From assembly GCF_011044255.1 (NCBI RefSeq), contig NZ_CP049107.1, positions 1,488,001 through 1,552,000 of the forward strand: DNA of 64,000 nucleotides. Reading direction: 5' to 3'. The notes beneath the pieces are model-generated. The model was not told where the DNA came from. It ran no database searches and worked only from the letters and a program-made list of their open reading frames with translations. The stretch comes from Rhizorhabdus phycosphaerae. Its GTDB lineage: Bacteria > Pseudomonadota > Alphaproteobacteria > Sphingomonadales > Sphingomonadaceae. Below, piece by piece: positions 27,048-34,264 of the stretch. Each line of letters opens with the position of its first letter. Position 1 is the stretch's first letter. Position numbers and translations under genes: made by a program.

Positions 27048-28214
27048 TCAGTCGACGAAGATGTCGAGCGGCAGCACCGCGGAAACGATGATGTTGGGAA
27101 CGTCGACCAGTTGGCCGATGCGCAGATCGACGGCGGCCGCGCAGATCGCATAGGCCTGCTCGCGGCTGTAGCCCCTGGTCTCGACGATCCAGTCGATCAT
27201 CCGGAGCAGCGCGTCGCGGGCGGCGAGCGTCAGGTCCTCCGAAAGATTGGTGAGGGCGGCGACTTTGGGGCTGTCGAGATAGGCCAGATGCGGTGGCACC
27301 TCGCCCTTCTTCTTCACCGGCATACCGACAATCGCGTGGAAGCGCGCGGGTTCGGTGTTGCGCAGTTGCCCCCCGCCCGAGACGTGCGGGAAGACGATGT
27401 TCTTGCCGCCGCCCTTGATCACCTCGCATTTAAGCGTGACGCGCGCCGCCATCTCGACGGCAGTGCCGCAGACCTCGCCATCGCCTTGGGCGAAGTGGAT
27501 GTCCCCGGTCCAAAGCCCGGCACCGTCCACCAGCACGGGGAAGATGACGGTCGTGCCGACCTGCATGGCCTTGATGTCCATATTGCCGCCATTTTCGCGC
27601 GGGGCGACGGTGCGGAGCCCTTCGGCGGCATAGGGAGCGCCTTCCCCGAACAGATGCGCCGGCAGGGCTCGACCGGGATCGGGCATCAGGGCGAAGCCGC
27701 CGGCCGCCGCGAGCGCTCCCTCACGCTCCAGCGCCGCCGCGACTTCAGGCTCGCCGGGCAGGACGCCGATCGAGCCGGGAAAGGCACACATCGGGACGCG
27801 GACGCCGGGGATCTGTTCCGATACCGCGCAAAGGCGATCGAGCTTCCAGTTGGCGATGAACGGCCCCGGGATGACATCGCGCAGAAAACCGAAGCCGGGT
27901 ACGATGACGGTATAGCCATAGTCGGAGGGTGCTATGTCGACGATAGTGACCGCCAGCGCATCCCCCCGCTCGGCACCCTCGATATAGACCGGGCCGGTCA
28001 TAGGGTGGACGCGGTTAAGGTCGCAGGCGGCGACATCCGCAGGCTGGGTCGACCAGTCGAACTGATCATCGAAGGCGTCTCGCGTCTCGTAAACGACATA
28101 GTCGCCCGGCTTTGCGCGAGCGACCGGCTCCAGCGCCCAGTGCAGCCGGTTGAAGCAATTGGGGTCGTCCTTGGCCGTGGCTCCGCTGCGCTTGACTTCG
28201 ACGGTGTTCGACAT
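27048..28214 (-). CDS. Acetamidase/formamidase family protein
   Basis: This 388-residue FmdA/AmdA-family amidohydrolase would release ammonia from formamide, acetamide or a small amide. Family marks include MTGPVYIEGAERGDALAV, VPGFGFLRDVI, CAFPGSIGVLPGEP, ENGGNMDIKAMQVGTTVIFPV and the cysteine-containing GDGEVCGTAVEM. The ATG at 28214 has GAGGGAA upstream. It is the first gene of the alpha 2 operon, which suggests the substrate carries an amide or that the pathway yields a small amide. Confidence 0.88.
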   Translation of the reverse strand: MSNTVEVKRSGATAKDDPNCFNRLHWALEPVARAKPGDYVVYETRDAFDDQFDWSTQPADVAACDLNRVHPMTGPVYIEGAERGDALAVTIVDIAPSDYGYTVIVPGFGFLRDVIPGPFIANWKLDRLCAVSEQIPGVRVPMCAFPGSIGVLPGEPEVAAALEREGALAAAGGFALMPDPGRALPAHLFGEGAPYAAEGLRTVAPRENGGNMDIKAMQVGTTVIFPVLVDGAGLWTGDIHFAQGDGEVCGTAVEMAARVTLKCEVIKGGGKNIVFPHVSGGGQLRNTEPARFHAIVGMPVKKKGEVPPHLAYLDSPKVAALTNLSEDLTLAARDALLRMIDWIVETRGYSREQAYAICAAAVDLRIGQLVDVPNIIVSAVLPLDIFVD

Positions 28215-28631
28215 GCTGTTCCCTCGCGCTCGGCCGAACCTGTCGGAACGGCCTCGTGACTGTCGCAAGGATCATGGGCGGAGGGCGGCGGCCGCCGCTA
28301 TCCCGCTGCCGAGATCAGTAGCCGGTCACCGCAATCAAACGGCGGCGCATGACGATGTGAGCAGGCCCTTCTACCGCGCGTTCGCCCGCGTGGGGGGCCC
28401 ATTTCCCGGCCTTTTCGCGCCGGGCAATTCAATCGCGCTGAGATGTTGCTGATCGCAGCAACAGGCTAGCGCCAAAAGCGCCGGTGATGTTGCATGCAAT
28501 GGTCATCGGGCCATGCGCCCGGATGGGGCGAATTGCGGCAGGACAAGCGAGGGCGCTGATCGGGGGAGACGTCGCAGGGACGTCCGGTCGTCGCCATTCG
28601 GCCTGTGCGCATGGGAGGAAAGGGAAATAGT
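28215..28631. other. 417-base divergent promoter region
   Basis: I see no gene in this stretch between the amidase operon (minus) and the TonB receptor (plus). It contains an 18-base palindrome, GTTGCTGATCGCAGCAAC at 28445-28462, and TGCA-N6-GGTCA at 28491-28505, one base from the XylS half-site TGCA-N6-GGNTA. Both promoters should lie here. AraC control is plausible but not shown. Confidence 0.6.
28445..28462. promoter_or_regulatory. 18-bp palindrome, possible operator
   Basis: GTTGCTG and CAGCAAC are perfect inverted 7-base arms around ATCG. The site lies 170 bases before the TonB receptor start, in the only long non-coding gap of the window. The binding protein is unknown. Confidence 0.4.
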
Positions 28632-31034
28632 ATGACAAGGGTGAACAAGGCGCACAGTGCGCCCCGCGCCGGCAGCCGGCGCTGGCTCGCAACTCTCGCG
28701 ATCGGCGCTTCGCTGCCGAGTCTGCTAATCGCAACGGAGGTCCGAGCGCAGACGGCTACCGCCGCCGAAGAGACTGCCTATGAAGGCATCGAGATGATCA
28801 CCGTCACCGCGCGTCGGCGGGCGGAGTCGATGCAGGACACGCCGATCGCGATCTCCGCAGTCACCGCCGAGGGGCTGACCGCCCGCGCGATCGACAATGT
28901 GACGCAGATCGGCGACTTCACCCCGAACGTGAAGTTCAACAGCTCGGTGCCCGTCTCGGCGAGCAACGCGACCGCCGCCATCTTCATCCGCGGTATCGGG
29001 CAGAACGACTATCAGCTGTCCGCGGACCCCGGTGTCGGCCTCTATCTCGACGGCGTCTACATCTCGCGCGGCGTTGGCAACATCCTCGACGTGCTCAATG
29101 TGGAACGCATCGAGGTGCTTCGCGGTCCTCAGGGAACGCTGTTCGGCCGCAACACGATCGGCGGTGCCGTCAGCGTCGTGACCAAGAAGCCGTCGGACAC
29201 CCTCGGCGGTACGTTGGAGGGAACAACCGGCCGCTTCAACCGCATCCAGCTCAAGGGCTCGATCGACATTCCTCTGGCCGAGGGCATCTATTCGAGCTTC
29301 GCGGGCTTCTACCACAAGCGCGACGGCTATGTGAAAGGTGTCATCCCGGCCGCCCCCGATCTCGGCGACACCGATCAGTTGGCGGGCCGCTTCGCCCTCC
29401 GCCTGGAACCTTCGGAGTCGGTCACGATCGACCTCGCGGTCGACGGAACCAGAGCGCGCGAAAATTCCGCGCCGAACGTCGCGATCTCGATCGACGAGAA
29501 CGCACCGGCACCGCAGGTCTGGAATGCGGTCTATTCGGGCGCGCCGGGCATCTGCGCCAACAGCGCCAATGCCGCCCGTCTGACGGACCAGCGTTGCTAC
29601 AACAGCCAGTGGGCGCTGGCGCCCTATCGTCATGGCGGCACCTTCAGCGCGATCTCGCCGGTCTTCGCCAATGGCAATCCGGAACCCTATCAGTCGGCGT
29701 CTGACCTCAACATCTGGGGCGTGTCGGGCACGCTCGAATGGAAGCTGTCGGACGCGCTGACGTTCAAGTCGATCACCGCCTATCGCAAGGTGACCGGTTT
29801 CTGGACGCGCGACTCCGATCACAGCCCGGCATCGATCGTCCAGACCAACAGCGACTGGACACAGGATCAGTTCTCGCAGGAGGTACAGCTTCTCGGCGAC
29901 ATGTTCGACGGTAGCTTCAACTGGGTCCTCGGCGGCTATTATTCGGACGAGCATGGTAATCACAAGGATCTGGTCAACATCGTCGACGCAGTGTTCCTGT
30001 CCGGTGCGGTGCTCGACGGCAAGAGCCTCGCCTTCTTCGGCCAGGGTACCTACGAGATCGTCAAGGACCTCAACCTGACCGCCGGCATCCGCTGGACCGA
30101 GGACAAGAAGAGCTTCGGCAACGCCAACCAGTTCGTGGTGGACGCCGGCTTCCTGCGCGGTGCGCCGTTCAATCCCGACGGCTCGGGCCTGCAGGACGGC
30201 GATCCGCTAATGGGGCCGCTCGGACAGACATCGACGATCAAGGACACCGCGTGGACGCCGATGGTCAGCCTGGCCTATCGCTTCAGCCCAGAACTGCTGA
30301 CCTATGTGTCCTACTCGGAAGGCTTCAAGGGCGGTGGCTTTACCCAGCGCGTCTTCCCGCCCTTCGCCTTCATCCCGTCGTTCAAGCCGGAAACCAGCAC
30401 GACCTATGAGTTCGGCTTCAAGTCCGACCTGCTCGGCCGCAAGCTGCGCGTGAACGGCGCGGTGTTCATGAACGATTACGACAATCTTCAGATCACGGTG
30501 AACGATCCGACGCTGGGCTTCGCACCGATCATCCAGAACGCTGCCAAGGCCCGCATCAAGGGCTTCGAGCTCGAGATGCAGGCCCGCCCGGTCGGGGGGC
30601 TGCAACTGGACGCGGGCATCGGCTATCTCGACGCCAAATATCGCAGCGTCGACATCCGCGCGCTCAACGCCGGCGTGACCACGGCCACGAAGCTGCAGAA
30701 CGCGCCGAAGTGGACGCTCAGCGCCGGTGCTTCCTATACGATCGAGGTCGACGGGGTGGGCAATTTCCAGCCACGCGTCGACTGGTCCTACCGCTCGCGG
30801 GTGTACAATGACGCGGTCAACAACCCGCTGCTAGTGCAGGACGGCTATCATCTGGTCAACGCGTCGATCGCCTATAGCGACGCCGACAAGCGCTGGGGCG
30901 TGACCGTCGGGGTGAAAAACCTGACCAAGGAGGTCTATCTCGGCTCGGGCTATGCCGACTCCTTCGGCGGCGTCGTCGAAGGCGTCTACGGGCGCCCTCG
31001 CGAATGGTTCCTGAGCGCCCGCTACACTTTCTGA
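28632..31034 (+). CDS. TonB-dependent receptor 1
   Basis: This 800-residue outer-membrane receptor has a twin-Arg-containing signal peptide (RRWLATLAIGASLPSLLIATEVRAQ), a TonB box-like EMITVTARRR near residue 54, a plug domain with LRGPQGTLFGRNTIGGAVSVVTKKP and a beta barrel ending in Phe (FLSARYTF). GGAGGAAAGGG at 28612-28622 supports the ATG at 28632. It is followed by oxygenase genes, so it probably imports the aromatic substrate or a related ligand rather than iron, as is common in sphingomonads. Confidence 0.9.
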   Translation: MTRVNKAHSAPRAGSRRWLATLAIGASLPSLLIATEVRAQTATAAEETAYEGIEMITVTARRRAESMQDTPIAISAVTAEGLTARAIDNVTQIGDFTPNVKFNSSVPVSASNATAAIFIRGIGQNDYQLSADPGVGLYLDGVYISRGVGNILDVLNVERIEVLRGPQGTLFGRNTIGGAVSVVTKKPSDTLGGTLEGTTGRFNRIQLKGSIDIPLAEGIYSSFAGFYHKRDGYVKGVIPAAPDLGDTDQLAGRFALRLEPSESVTIDLAVDGTRARENSAPNVAISIDENAPAPQVWNAVYSGAPGICANSANAARLTDQRCYNSQWALAPYRHGGTFSAISPVFANGNPEPYQSASDLNIWGVSGTLEWKLSDALTFKSITAYRKVTGFWTRDSDHSPASIVQTNSDWTQDQFSQEVQLLGDMFDGSFNWVLGGYYSDEHGNHKDLVNIVDAVFLSGAVLDGKSLAFFGQGTYEIVKDLNLTAGIRWTEDKKSFGNANQFVVDAGFLRGAPFNPDGSGLQDGDPLMGPLGQTSTIKDTAWTPMVSLAYRFSPELLTYVSYSEGFKGGGFTQRVFPPFAFIPSFKPETSTTYEFGFKSDLLGRKLRVNGAVFMNDYDNLQITVNDPTLGFAPIIQNAAKARIKGFELEMQARPVGGLQLDAGIGYLDAKYRSVDIRALNAGVTTATKLQNAPKWTLSAGASYTIEVDGVGNFQPRVDWSYRSRVYNDAVNNPLLVQDGYHLVNASIAYSDADKRWGVTVGVKNLTKEVYLGSGYADSFGGVVEGVYGRPREWFLSARYTF

Positions 31035-31044
31035 ACGACCATGA

Positions 31045-31069
31045 GGGGCAGGCCCGCGCGGCCTGCCCC
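31045..31069 (+). terminator. Hairpin after the TonB receptor gene
   Basis: GGGGCAGGCC and GGCCTGCCCC form a perfect 10-bp stem with the loop CGCGC, starting 11 bases after the receptor stop. Only TGTCTT follows, so it may attenuate rather than stop transcription into the beta 3-alpha 3 genes, or protect the receptor mRNA end. Confidence 0.65.
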
Positions 31070-31090
31070 TGTCTTGAAGGAGAGAGACTC

Positions 31091-31573
31091 ATGGCGATCG
31101 AGACGCTGGAAAGGCGCGTGGCCAGGCTCGAGGCGCTTCGCGCGATCGACGATCTGATCGGCGACCTCGGTCGTGCCTTCGACGCAGGCCCCTCCGCCGA
31201 AGCGCTCCGCCCGCTCTTCACCGACGACGCATGCTTCATCATCGACAGCTACGGCCTGTTCGAAGGGCGGGAGGCCATTGCCGAGGGAGTCGCCGGCAAT
31301 GCGGAACAGGGCTTTCGCTGGACACTCCACTATCTCGTTTCCCCCAAGGTCTCGCTCGACGCCGGGCTCTCTTCGGCCGAACTCGAATTCTATCTTTGGG
31401 AAGTGGCGACCGCGGCCAGCGGGCGCGCTTACTGGATCGGCGGCAAATATCTCGCGGCCGCCCGAGCCGACGCCGGCCGATGGTGCTTCTCGCGCCTCGA
31501 ACTCCGCGCCGACCTGATCTCGCATTATCCGGACGGCTGGACAGCGAAGCCCCCGGCCCTGGCGGACGCCTGA
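31091..31573 (+). CDS. Rieske oxygenase beta subunit 3 (SnoaL/NTF2 fold)
   Basis: This 160-residue SnoaL-fold protein is related to the beta 2 subunit: it shares the N-terminal RVARLEALRAIDDLIGDLGRAFD helix, FEGREAIAEGVAG, LHYLVSPKVSL and FYLWEVATAA. GGAGAGA lies before the ATG at 31091. It precedes alpha 3 by 25 bases and is read as its partner, although order (beta-alpha-small) differs from the alpha 2 operon (alpha-small-beta). Confidence 0.82.
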   Translation: MAIETLERRVARLEALRAIDDLIGDLGRAFDAGPSAEALRPLFTDDACFIIDSYGLFEGREAIAEGVAGNAEQGFRWTLHYLVSPKVSLDAGLSSAELEFYLWEVATAASGRAYWIGGKYLAAARADAGRWCFSRLELRADLISHYPDGWTAKPPALADA

Positions 31574-31598
31574 ACCGCCACCTGCAAAGGAGCAGCAG

Positions 31599-32849
31599 AT
31601 GAACCACCCTAGCGAACCGCCGCGCGAAGCCGGCAGGCCCCTGTCCCACCTCGACCGCTCGGTTGCACAGATCAGATCCGAACTCGGCATCGATCCGGTA
31701 TCGGTGGACGGCATTCGCGATCCGCGCATCTATGCGCTGGAACAGGAGAAGATCTTTCGCCGCACCTGGCTGAAGGTCGCCACGACAAGCGAACTGCCCG
31801 AGACCGGCGACTATAAGGTCAAGGAGCTGCCGGTCGTCGACACCTCGCTACTCGTCGTGCGCGGCAAGGATGGCAAGGTTCGCGCCTTCCACAATGTCTG
31901 CACGCATCGCGGCAACAAGGTGGTGCCCAATGCGGATTTCGAGACACTCGGCCGAGCCCGCGCGGGGGTGGTCACCTGTCGGTTCCACGGCTGGGTCTTC
32001 GGCACCGATGGGCCGCTGCGCTCGGTCCCCCTGGAAGAGGCGTTCGGGACGCTCGACAAGGCCTGTCTCGGTCTGCGCGAGATCAATTGCGAGGTCTGGC
32101 AAGGCTTCGTGTTCGTCAATCTGGCCGAAGAGCCGGAGCAGACGCTGGCTGACTATCTGGGCGACTTCGGCACGTTGTTCGCCGGTTACCCCTATGAAGA
32201 AGCCAGCACGATCTTCCGCTATTCCACCGTGCTGGAATGCAACTGGAAGGTTGCACTCTATGCCTTCTCCGAAGGCTATCATGTGCCGACCATCCATGCC
32301 GGCTCGCTGCCCGGCTTTCGCGGCATCGAGCATGCCGACTTCAAGCTGATCGGCCCGCACGCCTCGTCGACCATCTATGGCGCCGGCATGGACACTGCTG
32401 CCTCGACGGCACAATTCGCGGGCGTCTTGCACGCGAGCGAGCATCATGGTCCGCGTCCAGACCTGCTGCCGCCGGGGATCAACCCGACGCGCCGGCCCGA
32501 TTTCCAGTTCGAGCTGCCCAACATCTTCCCGAACTTCATCATTCATCTCGCATCCGGCTGCGGCTATCCGGGCATGGCCTATTTCACCCATCAGTTCTGG
32601 CCGCTCGATCACGGCCGCACGCTCTGGGAGGGGATCAACTATTTCCGCCCGGCCCGCACGGCAGCGGAGCGGGTCGCCCAGTTCCATGTCAACGCGCTGC
32701 ACCGCAACGCCTGGCTGGAAGACACGGCGACGATGGAAGACAGCTTCGTCGGCATAAGGTCCGGCGCGATCGACAGCATGCAGTTGATGGATCAGGAATT
32801 CCTGATCCGGCACGCGATGCGCGTGCAGCAAAGCTATCTCGCGGCCTGA
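31599..32849 (+). CDS. Rieske oxygenase alpha subunit 3
   Basis: This 416-residue large subunit has Rieske ligands Cys101-x-His103 (CTHRG) and Cys127-x2-His130 (CRFHGW) with the same widened spacing as alpha 2. The iron ligands are His228 and His233 (EGYHVPTIH), with Glu225 at the bridging position. It has about 20 extra N-terminal residues compared with alpha 1 and alpha 2. GGAG precedes the ATG. Small protein 3 follows after four bases. No ferredoxin or reductase is next to it, so it must borrow electrons from elsewhere. Confidence 0.9.
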   Translation: MNHPSEPPREAGRPLSHLDRSVAQIRSELGIDPVSVDGIRDPRIYALEQEKIFRRTWLKVATTSELPETGDYKVKELPVVDTSLLVVRGKDGKVRAFHNVCTHRGNKVVPNADFETLGRARAGVVTCRFHGWVFGTDGPLRSVPLEEAFGTLDKACLGLREINCEVWQGFVFVNLAEEPEQTLADYLGDFGTLFAGYPYEEASTIFRYSTVLECNWKVALYAFSEGYHVPTIHAGSLPGFRGIEHADFKLIGPHASSTIYGAGMDTAASTAQFAGVLHASEHHGPRPDLLPPGINPTRRPDFQFELPNIFPNFIIHLASGCGYPGMAYFTHQFWPLDHGRTLWEGINYFRPARTAAERVAQFHVNALHRNAWLEDTATMEDSFVGIRSGAIDSMQLMDQEFLIRHAMRVQQSYLAA

Positions 32850-32853
32850 AAGG

Positions 32854-33225
32854 ATGACGATGTCGCACCTTGCTCCCCTGCCCTTCGGCTTCGAAGATCT
32901 GGCACCCTTTGTCGAGAAATGGGCTAGGCCGACCGAGACCGGACGCAACGCCATACGCTGGTCCGCCAGCGCAGAGGAGTTCGCGGACTTCTACGCGACA
33001 TTCATGCCGCGCCTCGCATCGGCGCTGGAACGGCTCGACGGTGTCGCGCTCGACGCGATGAACGAGGGCGAGAAGACGCTCTTCCTGCTCACCGCAGCCT
33101 TTGCCGAAGCCGCACCACACCACGAACTTTACGGCGGCAGCGCCGAAGTGCCCTTCAGCTTCGCCGCGCGACGCTTCGTACCGGCGCATGGCGATACGCC
33201 AAGCAGCGCCAAAGCCATGCGCTAA
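32854..33225 (+). CDS. Alpha-linked small protein, copy 3 (unrecognised family)
   Basis: This is the third family member, 123 residues, beginning four bases after alpha 3. It shares GFEDLAPFVEKWARPT at residues 12-27, FY near 50, FAEAAPHHELYGGS and RRFVPAHGD with copies 1 and 2. The final residues are divergent. It is the last gene of the receptor-beta-alpha run. Linkage on both strands and in three different gene orders makes a functional tie to the alpha subunits likely; the biochemical role is unknown. Confidence 0.78.
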   Translation: MTMSHLAPLPFGFEDLAPFVEKWARPTETGRNAIRWSASAEEFADFYATFMPRLASALERLDGVALDAMNEGEKTLFLLTAAFAEAAPHHELYGGSAEVPFSFAARRFVPAHGDTPSSAKAMR

Positions 33226-33264
33226 ACGCCTATCGGATGGACGGCCGACCTTATGATATCTTTT

Positions 33265-33307
33265 GATACATGTGTATCTTTCACAAGATATGAGATACAC
33301 ATGTATC
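33265..33307. promoter_or_regulatory. Double palindrome at the chrB start
   Basis: Two GATAC-N4-GTATC boxes lie at 33265-33278 (GATACATGTGTATC) and 33294-33307 (GATACACATGTATC), and they are inverted copies of each other. The second ends at the base before the chrB ATG, leaving no room for a ribosome-binding site. They are probably operators for chrBA; ChrB is reported to regulate chr operons in Ochrobactrum. Confidence 0.65.
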
Positions 33308-34264
33308 ATGACAGAGTCGAAAGCACAGGACTGGCTAGTCCTGCTTCATCAACTGCCGACCAAGCCGCCTTATCTGCGGGTCAAGGTCTGGCGCCGTCTT
33401 CAGGCACTCGGGGCGGTCGCGATCAAGAATGCGGCCCATGTGCTGCCGAGCGGCACGACCAACGAGGCCGCTCTGCGGACGCTCATCGCGGAGATCGTCG
33501 CCGGTGGTGGCGAAGCGGTGTTGCTCGAAGCGCGCCTCCTCGGCGGGCAGAGCGACGCCGATGTCCGGGCCTTGTTCGATGGCGCCCGCGATGCCGATTA
33601 TGAGGATATCGCGGCTTCCGCCCGGCGACTTCTCGAAACCGGGCCTTCCAGTGCAACCGACCTCGCCCGCCTGCACAAGCGGCTGGACGAAGCGACCGCC
33701 CTAGATTTCTTCGGCGCACACGGCCGGCAGGCCGCAGAGGCCGCGCTGGATAATCTCGAACGGCTTCATCATGCCCATCCCGATGTCGGCCGGGACGGTG
33801 AGGCGCCATCGGTCTCGCAGAGCGAACTGCGCGGCAGGACCTGGGTCACGCGCAGCGGAGTCCATGTCGACCGGATCGCCTGCGCCTGGCTGATCCGCCG
33901 CTTCATAGACCGCGACGCAAGCTTCCGTTTCGTCGATAGCCGTAGCCATGTGCCTGAGCCGGATGAATTGCGCTTCGACATGGCCGACGCCGAGTTCACC
34001 CACGAAGGCGACCGGTGCAGCTTCGAAACGCTGCTCCTGCGTGCAGGTCCGGCGGATGATCCCGCGCTGCTGGCCATCGCCGAACTGATCCACGAACTCG
34101 ACATCGGCGACGGCAAGTTCGACCGGCCTGAAGCCTCGGGCCTGGGTGCGATGCTTGCTGGCATCTGTGCATCCACCGATGACGACATGCAGCGCATCGC
34201 GCGCGGCAGCGAGACGCTCGACCAATTCCACGCCTTTTTCCGTTCGAGGACAGCCAGCCGATGA
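33308..34264 (+). CDS. chrB: Chromate resistance protein ChrB
   Basis: This 318-residue protein has the ChrB N-terminal domain (DWLVLLHQLPTKPPYLRVKVWRRLQALGA) and the C-terminal ChrB domain (WVTRSGVHVDRIACAWLIRRFID through LIHELDIGDGKFDRPEA). In other bacteria it acts as a chromate-responsive regulator of the chr operon. The ATG at 33308 gives the standard family opening; there is no SD because a palindrome abuts it. The stop overlaps chrA by four bases (ATGA). Confidence 0.9.
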   Translation: MTESKAQDWLVLLHQLPTKPPYLRVKVWRRLQALGAVAIKNAAHVLPSGTTNEAALRTLIAEIVAGGGEAVLLEARLLGGQSDADVRALFDGARDADYEDIAASARRLLETGPSSATDLARLHKRLDEATALDFFGAHGRQAAEAALDNLERLHHAHPDVGRDGEAPSVSQSELRGRTWVTRSGVHVDRIACAWLIRRFIDRDASFRFVDSRSHVPEPDELRFDMADAEFTHEGDRCSFETLLLRAGPADDPALLAIAELIHELDIGDGKFDRPEASGLGAMLAGICASTDDDMQRIARGSETLDQFHAFFRSRTASR

